A DNA stretch of 44,774 nucleotides, taken from positions 3,677,062 to 3,721,835 of the forward strand of contig NZ_LIGI01000001.1 of NCBI RefSeq assembly GCF_001273955.1, written 5' to 3'. This document shows positions 31,852-42,021 of this stretch, in pieces. The stretch is from Bacillus sp. FJAT-27245. GTDB lineage: Bacteria > Bacillota > Bacilli > Bacillales > Cytobacillaceae. Both the position numbers and the translations under genes were made by a program. How positions within the stretch are numbered: the first letter of the stretch is position 1; every line of letters begins with the position of its first letter. The notes under the pieces are model-generated. The model was not told the DNA's origin and made no database searches. It was given only the letters and a program-made list of their open reading frames with translations.

Positions 31852-31880
31852 TTGACGTTTCAAACTCAATTTGTTACAAT
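31852..31880 (+). promoter_or_regulatory. SigA promoter of the ileS T-box transcript
   Basis: TTGACG, 17 bp, TACAAT. The leader begins near 31887. Confidence 0.8.
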
Positions 31881-31887
31881 TTATTCC

Positions 31888-32155
31888 AATAAAAGCATAC
31901 AAATTCGTTGATGAGAAAAAGTAGCGTTTCGTCTTGATCCACAGAGAGCCGGCATTTTGGTGCAAGCCGGCGTTCGAGTGTTGCGTGAATATCCTCTCTG
32001 AGAAGCCAGGCTGAAAATGTTGAGTAAGCCTGGACGGGAGTCTGCCGTTACAAGGAACGCGTATGATTGTACGTTGCTAAGTGCTATTGAGCGGATCAAT
32101 AGAATTAGGGTGGTATCGCGGCTAACCCCGTCCCTTGCTTGGGATGGGGTTTTTT
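31888..32155 (+). ncRNA. tRNA-Ile-sensing T-box leader
   Basis: A leader of about 268 nt. The T-box proper is AGGGTGGTATCGCGG at 32107-32121, with U at the variable bulge position, matching the A73 discriminator of tRNA-Ile. The specifier region reads GTGAAT-ATC-CTCTC with the Ile codon ATC at 31991-31993. The terminator is CCCCGTCCC/GGGATGGGG plus T run (about 32125-32155). Uncharged tRNA-Ile should favour the antiterminator. Confidence 0.93.
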
Positions 32156-32198
32156 GTGTGCTTTTAGAATACTTTTTTTAAAAAAAGGAGCGATATCA

Positions 32199-35100
32199 AT
32201 GAACTCTAATGACAAGCAGGAATCCGTTGTTCGGCGTGAGGAACGGATCCGGAATTACTGGACGGAAAGGAACACTTTCATGGAGTCGGTTCGGTTTAGG
32301 CAAAGCAACACCCCGTTCGTTTTTTACGAAGGGCCGCCGACAGCCAATGGCCTTCCCCATGTTGGCCACGCTTTTGGACGGACAATCAAGGATGTGGTCG
32401 CCCGGTACAAGACGATGCGGGGATTTCTCGTTGAACGAAAGGCGGGCTGGGATACGCACGGGCTGCCAGTCGAACTCGGAGTCGAAAAGCAGCTCGGCAT
32501 CTCCGGCAAGCAGGAAATCGAGAAGTACGGCGTTGAGGATTTTATCAAAAAATGCAAGGAGAGCGTGTTCACATACGAGAAAAAATGGCGTTCTTTTACA
32601 GAGGAATTGGGCTACTGGGTCGACATGGACCAGCCTTATTTAACTTTGAGCAACGAGTATATTGAAAGTGTTTGGAACATCCTCGCCAAAGTTCACCACG
32701 ACGGTCTTTTGTATAAAGGCCACCGGGTGTCACCCTACTGTCCGAGCTGCCAAACTTCGCTAAGCTCACATGAGGTTGCCCAGGGCTATAAGGATGTAAA
32801 GGACTTATCGGCAACCGTTAAATTCAAGCTGCAAGATCGGGAGAATGAATATTTCCTTGGCTGGACGACGACGCCATGGACGCTGCCGGCGAACGTCGCG
32901 CTGGCAATGAATCCTGACTTGCCGTATGTGCGGGCACGAAAGGATGACGAAGTTTATGTGGTCGCAAAATCGCTCGCTGAAAAGGTGCTAGGGGATTACG
33001 AGCTGTTGAGTGAACATAGCGGCCGTGACTTTGGAGGTACGCGTTATGTGCCGCCATTCAATTATGCCGCTGTCGGGAAAGGCCATGAGGTTGTAATGGC
33101 GGATTATGTGACGGAGGAGAGCGGGACAGGGATTGTCCATATCGCCCCTGCTTACGGCGAGGATGACTATAAAACCGTCCAGCAAAATGGGTTTTCGTTT
33201 GTCAATCTCGTTGATGCCCGCGGCTGCTATACGGCAGAGGTGACGGAGCTTGCGGGAAAATTTGTGAAGGATTGCGATGTCGAGATCATCAAAATGCTCG
33301 CTCAACAGGGAACGCTTTTTCATAAAGAAAAATACGAGCACAGCTACCCGCACTGCTGGCGCTGCGACTCTCCCCTGCTCTACTACGCGACCGACAGCTG
33401 GTTTATAAAGATGTCAGCGTTGAAAGAAAAAATGCTTTCCAACAATGCTGGGGTGAACTGGTATCCTGACCATATTAAAGAGGGCCGGTTCGGGAACTTC
33501 CTTGATAATCTCGTTGACTGGAACATCAGCCGGAATCGGTATTGGGGAACCCCCCTGAATGTTTGGGTTTGTTCATCTTGCGGGCATGAGGAAGCACCTG
33601 GCAGTATCGACGCCCTTCAAAAACTCGTGGCAACAGAAGTCCCGGACGATATCGAGCTTCATAAGCCGTATATTGACGCTGTCAAATGCACATGCGCGGA
33701 ATGCGGCGGGTCCATGGACCGGACGCCTGAAGTTATCGATGTCTGGTTCGATAGCGGTTCAATGCCATTTGCCCAGTACCATTTTCCTTTTGAAAATAAG
33801 GAAAAATTTCATTCTCAATTCCCTGCTGATGCGGTAATCGAGGGAATCGACCAGACGAGAGGATTTTTCTATAGCCTGCTGGCGGTTTCAACTCTTTTTA
33901 CAGGCAAGGCTCCTTATAAAAATGTGTTATCGCTTGGCCATGTCCTTGATGAGCACGGCCAGAAAATGTCCAAAAGCAAGGGGAATGCGCTCGACCCGGA
34001 TGAATTGATGAAGGAATACGGAGCGGATGCCCTGCGCTGGGCCTTCCTCGTCGATAGTTCTCCGTGGAATCCGAAGCGTTTTTCGAAAAAGATTGTCCAG
34101 GATGCCAAATCCAAGCTTGTTGATACATTGGACAATACGTATAAGTTCTATGCCATGTATGCGAAAATCGATGGCTTTGCCTATAACCCCCACCATACTG
34201 GCACGCGGACACTTTTGGATCGGTGGGTACTTTCACGGCTGAATCGGACAGTCAGGGAAGTTGAAGCCTACATGGACCGATTCCAATTCACTCAGGCTGC
34301 ACGCGAAATTGCCGCATTTGCCGATGAACTGAGCAATTGGTATGTACGGCGGTCGCGGACGAGATTTTGGGCGAGCGGACTTTCCGAGGATAAAGTTGCA
34401 GCCTATTCAACACTATTTGAGACGCTGAGCACACTTAGCCGCTTGCTGGCTCCGTTTGTCCCGTATGTTGCTGAGGATATCCATTTGAAGCTGCATCAGG
34501 AGAGCGTCCATCTGCAGGACTATCCTGGTGCGGAGCTTTCAATGATTCATCCGGAGCTGGAAGAAGATATGCAGGCTGTTTTGAAAATTGTCGAGCTTGG
34601 CCGCAGCATCCGCAATGCCAGCAATCTGAAGGTTAAGCAGCCATTAAAGCAGCTTATTGTGTGGCGCAAGGACGGGGTGCGCGATTTGGACGGCTATTCT
34701 AATATCATCAAAGATGAGCTTAATGTGAAGGACGTCTTTTATACGGAAAACCTGTCACAGTATGAATCGACCGTTTTCAAACTTAATTTTAAAACAGCGG
34801 GTTCGGCTTTTGGAAAACTGGTCAATTTCGTTAAGGAATCTGTTGAACATTTAACCGAAACAGAAAAGAAGACTCTATTGGAAAATGGCCAGCTTCAAAT
34901 TAGGGTAAGTGGGCAAACGGTGACATTGGATAAGGAACACGTCCATGTCGACCATACCGTTGCAACTGGGTTCGAAATGGCTGGCGATCAGCAATTGAAG
35001 GTCTTGTTGGATGTAAAACTAACCCCCGTACTCATGGAGGAAGGCCGGGTCCGGGATTTGATCCGGGCAATCCAGGATACCCGAAAAAAATTGGATTTGC

Positions 35101-35291
35101 CGGTTGAACGGTATATAGACATTGCCTTCTCGGCAACCGAAGCCACCAAGGAAATACTTCAAAGGTTTGAGGGGCTCATCAAAGAAAACGTACTAGTCCG
35201 GCAAATCACCTATGACTCGCTGACCGAACACAGAAACTGTTTTGAAATGAAGTTTGGGGATGAGGCAGTAAAAGTATCGTTGAATCATTAA
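32199..35291 (+). CDS. ileS: Isoleucyl-tRNA synthetase, eukaryote-like (type 2, IleS2)
   Basis: A 1030-aa class I synthetase that charges tRNA-Ile. HVGH (the HIGH motif) is at residues 54-57 within [25 protein letters not shown] is at 589-593. A Cys-rich segment (CWRCDSP, then CSSCGHEE and CTCAECGG) suggests metal binding. Length and the [10 protein letters not shown] sequence agree with the eukaryote-like IleS that is poorly inhibited by mupirocin, as in the Bacillus cereus group. ATG at 32199 has AAAAGGAGC upstream; the open frame to 32139 runs through the terminator. Regulated by the upstream T-box. A second, bacterial-type IleS is probably elsewhere in the chromosome (inference). Confidence 0.96.
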   Translation: MNSNDKQESVVRREERIRNYWTERNTFMESVRFRQSNTPFVFYEGPPTANGLPHVGHAFGRTIKDVVARYKTMRGFLVERKAGWDTHGLPVELGVEKQLGISGKQEIEKYGVEDFIKKCKESVFTYEKKWRSFTEELGYWVDMDQPYLTLSNEYIESVWNILAKVHHDGLLYKGHRVSPYCPSCQTSLSSHEVAQGYKDVKDLSATVKFKLQDRENEYFLGWTTTPWTLPANVALAMNPDLPYVRARKDDEVYVVAKSLAEKVLGDYELLSEHSGRDFGGTRYVPPFNYAAVGKGHEVVMADYVTEESGTGIVHIAPAYGEDDYKTVQQNGFSFVNLVDARGCYTAEVTELAGKFVKDCDVEIIKMLAQQGTLFHKEKYEHSYPHCWRCDSPLLYYATDSWFIKMSALKEKMLSNNAGVNWYPDHIKEGRFGNFLDNLVDWNISRNRYWGTPLNVWVCSSCGHEEAPGSIDALQKLVATEVPDDIELHKPYIDAVKCTCAECGGSMDRTPEVIDVWFDSGSMPFAQYHFPFENKEKFHSQFPADAVIEGIDQTRGFFYSLLAVSTLFTGKAPYKNVLSLGHVLDEHGQKMSKSKGNALDPDELMKEYGADALRWAFLVDSSPWNPKRFSKKIVQDAKSKLVDTLDNTYKFYAMYAKIDGFAYNPHHTGTRTLLDRWVLSRLNRTVREVEAYMDRFQFTQAAREIAAFADELSNWYVRRSRTRFWASGLSEDKVAAYSTLFETLSTLSRLLAPFVPYVAEDIHLKLHQESVHLQDYPGAELSMIHPELEEDMQAVLKIVELGRSIRNASNLKVKQPLKQLIVWRKDGVRDLDGYSNIIKDELNVKDVFYTENLSQYESTVFKLNFKTAGSAFGKLVNFVKESVEHLTETEKKTLLENGQLQIRVSGQTVTLDKEHVHVDHTVATGFEMAGDQQLKVLLDVKLTPVLMEEGRVRDLIRAIQDTRKKLDLPVERYIDIAFSATEATKEILQRFEGLIKENVLVRQITYDSLTEHRNCFEMKFGDEAVKVSLNH

Positions 35292-35297
35292 ACTTTA

Positions 35298-35349
35298 AAA
35301 AGCTCTGCAAACAGGGATCCTTTTCGCTCTGTTTTGCAGGGCTTTTTTG
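35298..35349 (+). terminator. Terminator after ileS
   Basis: AGCTCTGCAAACAG pairs with CTGTTTTGCAGGGCT (with one bulge) around a 12-nt loop; six T residues follow. Confidence 0.85.
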
Positions 35350-35370
35350 GGGGTTACCAAATTCCTTGGT

Positions 35371-35706
35371 TTAATAACCATTTATTGTAAATTGATATAC
35401 GTTAAAGATAAACCAAAACAAAAGAAGAAAATGTGCTAATAAGTTCAGTATGATTGAAGATTTTTTGAATAGCTTTTTTTTCAAAAAAATGAAAAAGAAA
35501 AGCAAGAAAAAAAATTGAATCACTAGCATTGGGATACCCATAAAAAGAAAAAGCTTAAATTCCTCAGCTTCGGTAATCATGTACCCTTTACTCTCGTCAA
35601 GCCTGCTTAGTGCAACAATCATTTCAGCGATTTTTGTAGAAACCAATATAAAGCAAAAGTTTATTATAAAAAATATCACACCTATTATTTTGTGAAATCC
35701 ATTCAA
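35371..35706 (-). CDS. Hypothetical three-helix membrane protein
   Basis: About 111 aa with three hydrophobic segments near residues 6-24, 51-77 and 87-105, rich in Phe (FLLFFFIFLKKKLFKK). I choose TTG at 35706, because AGGGGG lies seven bases upstream; the longer form to 35748 lacks a ribosome site. No family recognised. It stands between ileS and the VOC genes. Confidence 0.6.
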   Translation of the reverse strand: MNGFHKIIGVIFFIINFCFILVSTKIAEMIVALSRLDESKGYMITEAEEFKLFLFMGIPMLVIQFFFLLFFFIFLKKKLFKKSSIILNLLAHFLLLFWFIFNVYQFTINGY

Positions 35707-35794
35707 AGCATTGCCCCCTATGGACATTAAATATCTTATTTGGACCAAAGTTTTAAAAGGATTTTTAAAGCTGGAAATCCAATCATTTAAAGAT

Positions 35795-36232
35795 TTATCC
35801 GATCTTCTCCGCCAGCTCTAAAATAATGCCCTCTGGACCACGAACATAACATAGCTTATATCTTTCTTCATATTGCTGTATCTCGCTAAAGATTTCCGTA
35901 CCCCTCTTTTTCATTTTTGCGACAATAGCTTCAATATCTTCAACAGCAAAGCAAATATGCCGGATACCAAGCGTATTTGCAAAAGGTTTCTGAATGTCCT
36001 TTTCATCTGACGGCGTATAAAATTTGACTAGCTCTATCCATGCCTGGCCATCTGGCATCCCCAATGCTACACAAGCCGTTTTAACATCATTAAGCCCAAC
36101 AATTTTGTCCAGCTGTTCTCCATCCAATTCCCATTCTGCTTGCACTTCAAGTCCTAAATCAAGAAAAAACGCTTTAGCCTCTGAAAGATCATTTACGTTT
36201 ATGCTCACATGATCTATTCTATTAATCTTCAT
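35795..36232 (-). CDS. VOC (glyoxalase/bleomycin-resistance fold) protein
   Basis: A 145-aa protein with two beta-alpha-beta3 modules: RIDHVSINVNDLSEAKAFFLDLGLEV and TLGIRHICFAVEDIEAIVAKMKKRG, ending GPEGIILELAEKI. Candidate metal ligands are His8, Glu in IELVKF, His in IRHICF and Glu in LELAEK. Such proteins include methylmalonyl-CoA epimerase and antibiotic-binding proteins; the substrate is not readable. ATG with GGAGG. Monocistronic by spacing. Confidence 0.9.
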   Translation of the reverse strand: MKINRIDHVSINVNDLSEAKAFFLDLGLEVQAEWELDGEQLDKIVGLNDVKTACVALGMPDGQAWIELVKFYTPSDEKDIQKPFANTLGIRHICFAVEDIEAIVAKMKKRGTEIFSEIQQYEERYKLCYVRGPEGIILELAEKIG

Positions 36233-36310
36233 GCCTCATACCTCCTACATTCCTTCCAACTACTCCATTTATCCATACCAATAAGTAAACAATTCTTGTG
36301 TCTTGTTATG

Positions 36311-36433
36311 CTAACCCGCATCGTTGTTGAAGATGATATGAAGCAGTCGGAAGAGCATCGGAATTCCAAAATAACCTATAAAAATACCCACAAATAACAC
36401 CCATAAATAACTCCATTTCAAGAAACTTTTCAT
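36311..36433 (-). CDS. Small single-pass membrane peptide
   Basis: A 40-aa peptide below the usual length limit. ATG at 36433 has GAAGGGGGAATG upstream. MKSFLKWSYLWVLFVGIFIG and then YFGIPMLFRLLHIIFNNDAG make one or two short membrane helices. The strong ribosome site argues for a real gene; no family recognised. Confidence 0.5.
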   Translation of the reverse strand: MKSFLKWSYLWVLFVGIFIGYFGIPMLFRLLHIIFNNDAG

Positions 36434-36522
36434 ATCATTCCCCCTTCACATAATCCTCTTAAATTTTTTTCTGCTACAAAGCTGCCCATTTAGCTCAAAA
36501 TGGACTTCAACAAAAAGGCGCC

Positions 36523-36879
36523 TCAGTCATCCTTTTTCTCCCAAAACTCGACTCGTCGACCTTCAGGATCTTCAATCCAAATAAAATTTCCAAATTCACT
36601 AATCTCTTTTTCCTTCACAAGAGGTACACCAATTTTTTCTAGATGCTTTATAGTCTCGTTTAGGTTTTCAACTTGGAAATTTAACATTACTTGCTGGTCT
36701 GTTGGAAAATAACTGTCATCTTCAGCAAAGAATGAAAAGATCGTTTCATTTCCTGAATGGGGTTTAATCATCGTCCCATTCCAATTGCCTATTTCAATCT
36801 GCAACACTTCACTATACCATTTTTTCACTACTTCAAGATTCTTGGTTCTCCAAAATATTCCTCCGAGACCTTTTATCAT
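36523..36879 (-). CDS. VOC-fold protein
   Basis: A 118-aa VOC protein: GGIFWRTKNLEVVKKWYSEVLQIEIG at the N-terminus and FGNFIWIEDPEGRRVEFWEK at the C-terminus, the latter with the conserved D-P-E-G and final Glu ligand. The first ligand position (usually His) is Phe/Trp here, so catalysis is uncertain and a binding role is likelier. ATG with CAGGAG upstream. It lies near another VOC gene, but the two differ in sequence. Confidence 0.87.
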   Translation of the reverse strand: MIKGLGGIFWRTKNLEVVKKWYSEVLQIEIGNWNGTMIKPHSGNETIFSFFAEDDSYFPTDQQVMLNFQVENLNETIKHLEKIGVPLVKEKEISEFGNFIWIEDPEGRRVEFWEKKDD

Positions 36880-36942
36880 CGTATCTAACTCCTGTCCGTT
36901 ATTATTATTTGTTTTTCGATTATTGCTAAATCCTTCTTCCTC

Positions 36943-37133
36943 TTACCTATTAAAGAATTCAACAAAAATAGACTCTAATCCTGCATCGTCCTTTGCAAAT
37001 GGGTTTATCTTACCAATATAAATAGGAATCCCTGTCACAGTATTGTTTGTTACTTGGCAGTATGTCCTCCATTAGTAAAATCACTGGTTAGGTTAACGGA
37101 TCCTAAAATCCAGAACTGAAATAATGGCTTCAT
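36943..37133 (-). pseudogene. Decayed small gene with one frameshift
   Basis: On the minus strand ATG 37133 opens MKPLFQFWILGSVNL and DFTNGGHTAK before a stop. One base later, the frame continues as QVTNNTVTGIPIYIGKINPF and AKDDAGLESIFVEFFNR to a stop at 36943. A single missing base around 37050 would restore about 64 codons. No family recognised. Confidence 0.5.
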
Positions 37134-37266
37134 TCATATTTGATTTTTTCCTGTATATTTTTTCGTCTTCTCTACGTGTTTATCTATAAAAACAGGTACA
37201 ATTAATTAAATTGTATATTTCCATTACCTTGAACTTAGAAACAGGTTCTGGACGAGGGGAGATTTT

Positions 37267-38151
37267 ATGAAAAAAATTGTCTTAGCTGGCGGAACAGGGT
37301 TTATCGGTGAGTATCTTAAAAATAAATTCGTTAAATTAGGTTATGAGGTAATTATTATCTCAAGGCAAAATCATGCAGTTTCATGGGAAGATCGGCATGG
37401 CATTGTCGAAGCGTTGGAAGGTGCGGAGCTACTGATCAACCTCGCTGGAAAATCTGTCAATTGCCGATATAATGAAAAGAACAAAAAAGAAATAATGAAA
37501 TCAAGGATACTTACAACCTCAATCCTCGGAGAGTGTATACAATCATGCAAAAACCCGCCTAGAGTATGGATGAATTCGAGTACCGCAACCATTTATCGCC
37601 ACGCGGAGGACCGTCCTATGACAGAAGAGAACGGGGAAATTGGTACTGGTTTTTCTGTTGATGTCGCTACAAACTGGGAGAACACTTTTTTCTCTTTCAA
37701 CCTGCCTAATACCAGACAAATCGCACTGCGCATTGCGATTGTTCTCGGTAAAGATGGAGGCGTAATGGTACCTTATCGAAATTTAGTGAGATTCGGACTT
37801 GGGGGCATTCAAGGGAATGGAAACCAAATGTTCAGTTGGATTCATATTGAAGATTTGTTTCAGATTATCCTTTTCCTAATCGAAAGGAAGGATTTGGAGG
37901 GAGTATTTAATTGCTCTTCTCCAAACCCTGTTTCAAATCGTGAGTTTATGAAAGAGTTGAGGAATGCCATGAATGTCCCGTTTGGTCTTCCTTCGCCCAA
38001 ATGGTTGCTTGAAATGGGGTCAGTTTTCATAAACACGGAAACGGAATTGGTATTGAAGAGCCGATGGGTTATTCCAGAAAGGTTGCAAAAGGAAGGGTAC
38101 ACTTTCTCTTTTGAAAGTCTGAATAGCGCCCTGAATCAAATATTAAAGTAG
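37267..38151 (+). CDS. TIGR01777 family NAD-dependent epimerase/dehydratase
   Basis: A 294-aa extended-SDR-like protein. The Rossmann loop is AGGTGFIGEYLKNKF; LINLAGKSVNCRYNEKNKKEIMKSRI and WMNSSTATIYRHAEDRPMTEENGEIG are typical of the TIGR01777 (YfcH/SulA-like) group, with Y in the TIYRH position replacing the usual catalytic Tyr. The C-terminal segment (PNPVSNREFMKELRNAMNVPFGLPSPKWLLEMG) fits DUF1731. ATG with GGGGAG. Substrate unknown. It converges with the app operon. Confidence 0.9.
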   Translation: MKKIVLAGGTGFIGEYLKNKFVKLGYEVIIISRQNHAVSWEDRHGIVEALEGAELLINLAGKSVNCRYNEKNKKEIMKSRILTTSILGECIQSCKNPPRVWMNSSTATIYRHAEDRPMTEENGEIGTGFSVDVATNWENTFFSFNLPNTRQIALRIAIVLGKDGGVMVPYRNLVRFGLGGIQGNGNQMFSWIHIEDLFQIILFLIERKDLEGVFNCSSPNPVSNREFMKELRNAMNVPFGLPSPKWLLEMGSVFINTETELVLKSRWVIPERLQKEGYTFSFESLNSALNQILK

Positions 38152-38192
38152 ACTCGAACTTCCTTAATTTACATGCATTCTATTCATTGACC

Positions 38193-38229
38193 AAAAAAGG
38201 CATTATTCCTGTGTGGATAATGCCTTTTT
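38193..38229. terminator. Bidirectional terminator between the epimerase gene and appC
   Basis: AAGGCATTATTCC pairs with GGATAATGCCTT around a short loop, with A residues on the left and T residues on the right; it can terminate both converging transcripts. Confidence 0.88.
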
Positions 38230-38275
38230 CTTCTTTCTGTGAAGTTTTCGTATTATGCCGCCACTCTCTCAATAA

Positions 38276-39202
38276 TCATTCTGTTATCTTCGGATCAAAA
38301 GCATCACGGAGCCCGTCTCCAACAAAGTTGAACGCCAATACGGTAATTAAAATCATGATTCCCGGGAATAGGGTAAACCACCATGCTTCAACCATGATTT
38401 TCAAGCTTTGGGCGCTTTGAAGCATATTCCCCCAGCTCGGCCTTGGTGGTTGGATTCCCAGGCCAAGATAACTAAGGGCGGTTTCGGCTAATATAACCCC
38501 GCCAATCCCTAAGGTTGCAGAAACGACGATTGGGCCCATCGCATTGGGAAGGATATGCGAAAATATTATACGCGAGCTTTTGATACCCATTGTTTTCGCA
38601 GCGAGGACAAACTCACGTGACCGGAGAGTTAAAAACTCTCCCCTGACAAGCCTCGCAGTCCCGGTCCAGCCGAACAAAGCAAACACGAGTATTAATGTCA
38701 TCAGGCTTGGCTCAAAAATGGTGACGAGGGTAATCAATAAAAATATCGATGGGAAAGAAATAATGACATCTACAAATCGCATTAAAACGGCATCGATTTT
38801 CCCGCCGAAATAGCCTGCGATTGCCCCAACGACCGTTCCAATAAAAATTGAACCAGCGACAGAAGTAAATCCGACAAGCAGCGATACCTGTGCGCCATAT
38901 AGCAAACGGCTTAACGTGTCACGCCCTAAATCATCGGTTCCCAAAAGGTATTTTCCGCCAGGAGGGCTTAACGTTTCCAACAAATTTTGATCACTTGGAT
39001 GATATGGTGCGATCCATGGCGCAAAAATAGCGGCGTTAATGATGATGAACAGGATGACCGCGCTCACAACCGCCAGTTTATTTTTCATGTATTTCCGCAG
39101 CATAATTCTTCCGAGCGTCTCAGGTTTTTTCGTTCCTTTAGGGTTGTTATGAAGGGGTTTATAAGGTAAGTTTTCAAGCGCTTTTTGTTCTGGAAGCCCC
39201 AT
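38276..39202 (-). CDS. appC: Oligopeptide ABC transporter permease AppC
   Basis: A 308-aa inner-membrane permease of the OppC/DppC type. The N-terminal cytoplasmic segment (about 40 residues) precedes a first helix ([21 protein letters not shown]), then the [25 protein letters not shown] motif, and the EAA loop [23 protein letters not shown] that contacts the ATPases. A final SWGNMLQ and [16 protein letters not shown] are standard. Last gene of the app operon; pairs with AppB to form the pore. Confidence high for the family; the peptide-length preference is inferred. Confidence 0.95.
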   Translation of the reverse strand: MGLPEQKALENLPYKPLHNNPKGTKKPETLGRIMLRKYMKNKLAVVSAVILFIIINAAIFAPWIAPYHPSDQNLLETLSPPGGKYLLGTDDLGRDTLSRLLYGAQVSLLVGFTSVAGSIFIGTVVGAIAGYFGGKIDAVLMRFVDVIISFPSIFLLITLVTIFEPSLMTLILVFALFGWTGTARLVRGEFLTLRSREFVLAAKTMGIKSSRIIFSHILPNAMGPIVVSATLGIGGVILAETALSYLGLGIQPPRPSWGNMLQSAQSLKIMVEAWWFTLFPGIMILITVLAFNFVGDGLRDAFDPKITE

Positions 39203-39219
39203 ACCTATCCCGCCTTTCT

Positions 39220-40170
39220 TTAATACTCAATTCTCGGGTCAAAAATCGCATAGAGAATGTCAGCAAGCAGATTGCCAATGACGACCAAAGCTGAGGCTAT
39301 TACGGTAATTGCCATGATCACGGGGTAGTCCCTTTGGAAGGCCGCATCAAAAAATAGTAATCCAATCCCTGGCCATCCGAAAATCTTCTCAACAACCACC
39401 GAACCTCCAATAAACGACGGCAGCATTAGCCCAAAAATTGTAATGACAGGGATTAAACCGTTACGGAGCCCATGCTTGTAAACGACCTTCCGTTGGTTGA
39501 AGCCCTTTGCCCTGGCAGTCCGGATAAAATCCTGCCTTAACACTTCGAGCATACTCGAACGGATATACCTCGTTAATCCCGCTACATCAGCTGTTGCCAG
39601 TACGATGGCTGGCAATATTAAATGGTGGATCCGGTCCCAAATACTAAAAGGCTCATTCAAGGTCGCCACCCCGCCAGTTGGGAACCAGCCTAAATGGACA
39701 GACAGGAACATGATGAGAACTAGTCCAATCCAAAAGTTAGGTGTCGCAATCCCTAAAAACGAGAAGAAAGTCACTGTGTAATCTGTTAGAGAATTTGGTT
39801 TAGTGGCCGACAGGATTCCAATTGGGATGGAAATGAGAATGGCCAATATAGTAGAAACGAGCATTAAGAGCAATGTATTTGGCAATCGGGCCATGATCAA
39901 TTCATTTACGGCAACCCCCTGGCGAATCAATGAATCACCGAAGTTCCCTTGGAGCATGTTCCCTACCCATTTGAAATATTGGACATGGATAGGGTCATTC
40001 AGGCCATATAATTCTTTGTAGGCCTCCAGATCCTTTGACCGTATCATTGGATCGATCATTAATGCAGTCGGATCACCCGGAGCAATTTGAATGATTGCAA
40101 ACGATAATATCGTAATTCCAAACAGCAACGGTATCGCCATCAAGGTCCGCCGGACAATATATGTAATCAT
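39220..40170 (-). CDS. appB: Oligopeptide ABC transporter permease AppB
   Basis: A 316-aa permease of the OppB/DppB type with six helices. Landmarks: [23 protein letters not shown] at the N-terminus, [10 protein letters not shown], the EAA loop [23 protein letters not shown], and IEYF-type end (AIFDPRIEY). It lies 17 nt before appC and 129 nt after appA, on one transcript. ATG with GGAAGAGGAG. Same operon logic as in Bacillus subtilis, where app transports oligopeptides. Confident. Confidence 0.95.
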   Translation of the reverse strand: MITYIVRRTLMAIPLLFGITILSFAIIQIAPGDPTALMIDPMIRSKDLEAYKELYGLNDPIHVQYFKWVGNMLQGNFGDSLIRQGVAVNELIMARLPNTLLLMLVSTILAILISIPIGILSATKPNSLTDYTVTFFSFLGIATPNFWIGLVLIMFLSVHLGWFPTGGVATLNEPFSIWDRIHHLILPAIVLATADVAGLTRYIRSSMLEVLRQDFIRTARAKGFNQRKVVYKHGLRNGLIPVITIFGLMLPSFIGGSVVVEKIFGWPGIGLLFFDAAFQRDYPVIMAITVIASALVVIGNLLADILYAIFDPRIEY

Positions 40171-40231
40171 CTCCTCTTCCTCCTAAAAATCTGTTTTGGC
40201 AATCATCCCGGCCCAAGGTCAAGGATTGACA

Positions 40232-40250
40232 GGGAAGGTTTTACCCTCCC
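40232..40250 (-). other. Intercistronic hairpin between appA and appB
   Basis: GGGAGGGT and ACCTTCCC pair with one mismatch around a 3-nt loop on the minus strand, without a long T tract. Such structures often protect the highly expressed binding-protein mRNA. Confidence 0.45.
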
Positions 40251-40299
40251 CTATTGAAAATAGTTGTTTATTCAAAATGAACTATGAGAAGTAATAATT

Positions 40300-41955
40300 T
40301 TATTGCTCCATCCACCACTTATGAATTTCAAAGTAGCCGTTGGCTGGGGAAAATTTCGGCCCATGCAATTTAGGTGTATGTGCCAGATTGCCGCTCGGAT
40401 AGTACAGGAACGTATACGGCTGATCCTCCGCCACAATCGCATCCGCCTTTTGAATAAGCTCTTTTCGTTCCTCCTGGTCAACGATGCTCGTATTGATTTC
40501 GAGCAGCTTGTCAACTTCAGGATTGGAATAACCAAACCAGTTCAGCCCGGCTTTAATTTCGCTAGTATGCCAGAACCATGTTGGATCGGGGTCGCTTCCG
40601 ATTGACCAGCCTGATACAACTGCGTCAAAATTCCACTTTGGAGGGCCGATTTCTTCGTAAAACGCACTCCACTCTAGCACCTCGATTTTCACCTTTACAC
40701 CAATTTCCTTCCATTGCTGCTGGGCAATTTCGGCAATTTTTGTCCAAGACCCGTAGCCATTGGTCGTTTTAAGGGTGAATTCAAATTTCTTTCCATCTTT
40801 CTCGTAAACCTTGTCTTTCCCTAATTTCCAGCCAGCTTCCTCTAACAGCTTCTTGGCTTTTTCAGGGTCATAGTCATATTTGGGCATATTGGGGTTAAAC
40901 GCCCAGTTAGCCGGGCTTCCTGGTCCATGAGCAATTGTTGAATCCCCGCCGTGCACAGCATCAATGATTTTTTGCTTCGCGATTGCGTGTGTTAAGGCAT
41001 GCCTGACCTTTTTATCCTGGAATAATGGATTCCGCAGGTTATAGCCGATAAAATCCCATGAGTTGCTCGGTCCTGAAACGAGTTTAATAATTCCCTTATC
41101 CTCCAGCGATTTTGCTGTTGAAAGCTGTTCAGCGGTGATTCCCGTATAATTTATATCGCCCGCCTGCAGCTGTGCCATCAAGGCATTGACGTCAGGGACA
41201 ATTTTAAAAACGAATGAATCGAGATATGGCCTTCCATCATAGTAGTCTTCAAACGCGTCCAGCTTAATATATTGGCCGTCCTTCCATTCCGAAAACTTGA
41301 ACGGGCCAGTCCCAATCGGCTTTTTTGTATTGAATTCGTGTGTCGCCAATTCTTTCATCGGAACATTCCCTAAAATATGCTCCGGCAAAATTTCAAATTG
41401 GGCGGTGATTGTAATGAATGGCGCATATGGCTCGGACAATGTAATAGTCACCGTATAATCATCAACTTTTTTGATTTCAGTGACGGTTTCAAACGGCAAT
41501 GCCCTTGGTCCTGTATAGTCTTTGTGAAGCGGAATATTATAGGTGAAAACGACGTCATCCGCTGTGAAGTCTTCACCGTCATGCCACTTGACCCCTTTTC
41601 TTAAATAAAACGTGTACGTTTTGTCGTCATCTGAAACGTCCCATTTTTCCGCGAGATTCCCAACCGGGCTAAATTCCCTATCAATGGTAACCAGGCCGCT
41701 GAAAAGCATTGCTTCAATCGTTCCATCCGGGCCGCCTGTTGAAAAGTATGGATTGAATAAGGTCGGAGAAGCTGTATGGCCAAGAATGAGGCTGCCGCCT
41801 TTTTGAGGCTCCGTTGATGCCTTTGCCTCGTTTTTATTTTTGTTTTTTCCGGAATTGTTATCACTTCCATAATCGGATGTTGTAGTCGAACAGGCTGCCA
41901 GGAAAAGCGAAAATCCTAAAATCATTGTTAAAAACAAAATGAATGACCTTTTCAA
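40300..41955 (-). CDS. appA: Oligopeptide-binding lipoprotein AppA
   Basis: A 551-aa extracytoplasmic solute-binding lipoprotein (SBP family 5). From TTG 41955 (GGAGGGG upstream) the signal is MKRSFILFLTMILGFSLFLAAC with lipobox LAA-C (Cys22). A Ser/Asn/Lys-rich linker (about 25 residues) follows. The DppA/OppA landmarks are KWDVSDDDKTYTFYLRKGVKWHDGEDFTADDVVFTY and the IGTGPFKFSEW motif. It delivers peptides to AppBC. The longer frame to 41997 has no ribosome site. Gene order as in the B. subtilis app operon. Confidence 0.95.
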   Translation of the reverse strand: MKRSFILFLTMILGFSLFLAACSTTTSDYGSDNNSGKNKNKNEAKASTEPQKGGSLILGHTASPTLFNPYFSTGGPDGTIEAMLFSGLVTIDREFSPVGNLAEKWDVSDDDKTYTFYLRKGVKWHDGEDFTADDVVFTYNIPLHKDYTGPRALPFETVTEIKKVDDYTVTITLSEPYAPFITITAQFEILPEHILGNVPMKELATHEFNTKKPIGTGPFKFSEWKDGQYIKLDAFEDYYDGRPYLDSFVFKIVPDVNALMAQLQAGDINYTGITAEQLSTAKSLEDKGIIKLVSGPSNSWDFIGYNLRNPLFQDKKVRHALTHAIAKQKIIDAVHGGDSTIAHGPGSPANWAFNPNMPKYDYDPEKAKKLLEEAGWKLGKDKVYEKDGKKFEFTLKTTNGYGSWTKIAEIAQQQWKEIGVKVKIEVLEWSAFYEEIGPPKWNFDAVVSGWSIGSDPDPTWFWHTSEIKAGLNWFGYSNPEVDKLLEINTSIVDQEERKELIQKADAIVAEDQPYTFLYYPSGNLAHTPKLHGPKFSPANGYFEIHKWWMEQ

Positions 41956-42021
41956 AAGTACCCCTCCAAATTTTGTAATGAATATCCTAGCTTTCAATCT
42001 TTGTCGTTATTAAAACCTTGC

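Noticed and set aside
32139-32198. N-terminal extension of ileS
   Set aside because: These codons run through the T-box terminator; the ATG at 32199 has a clear ribosome site.
32196-34242. Many long antisense and out-of-frame ORFs inside ileS
   Set aside because: They are shadows of a GC-biased coding gene and none has a ribosome site or recognisable motif.
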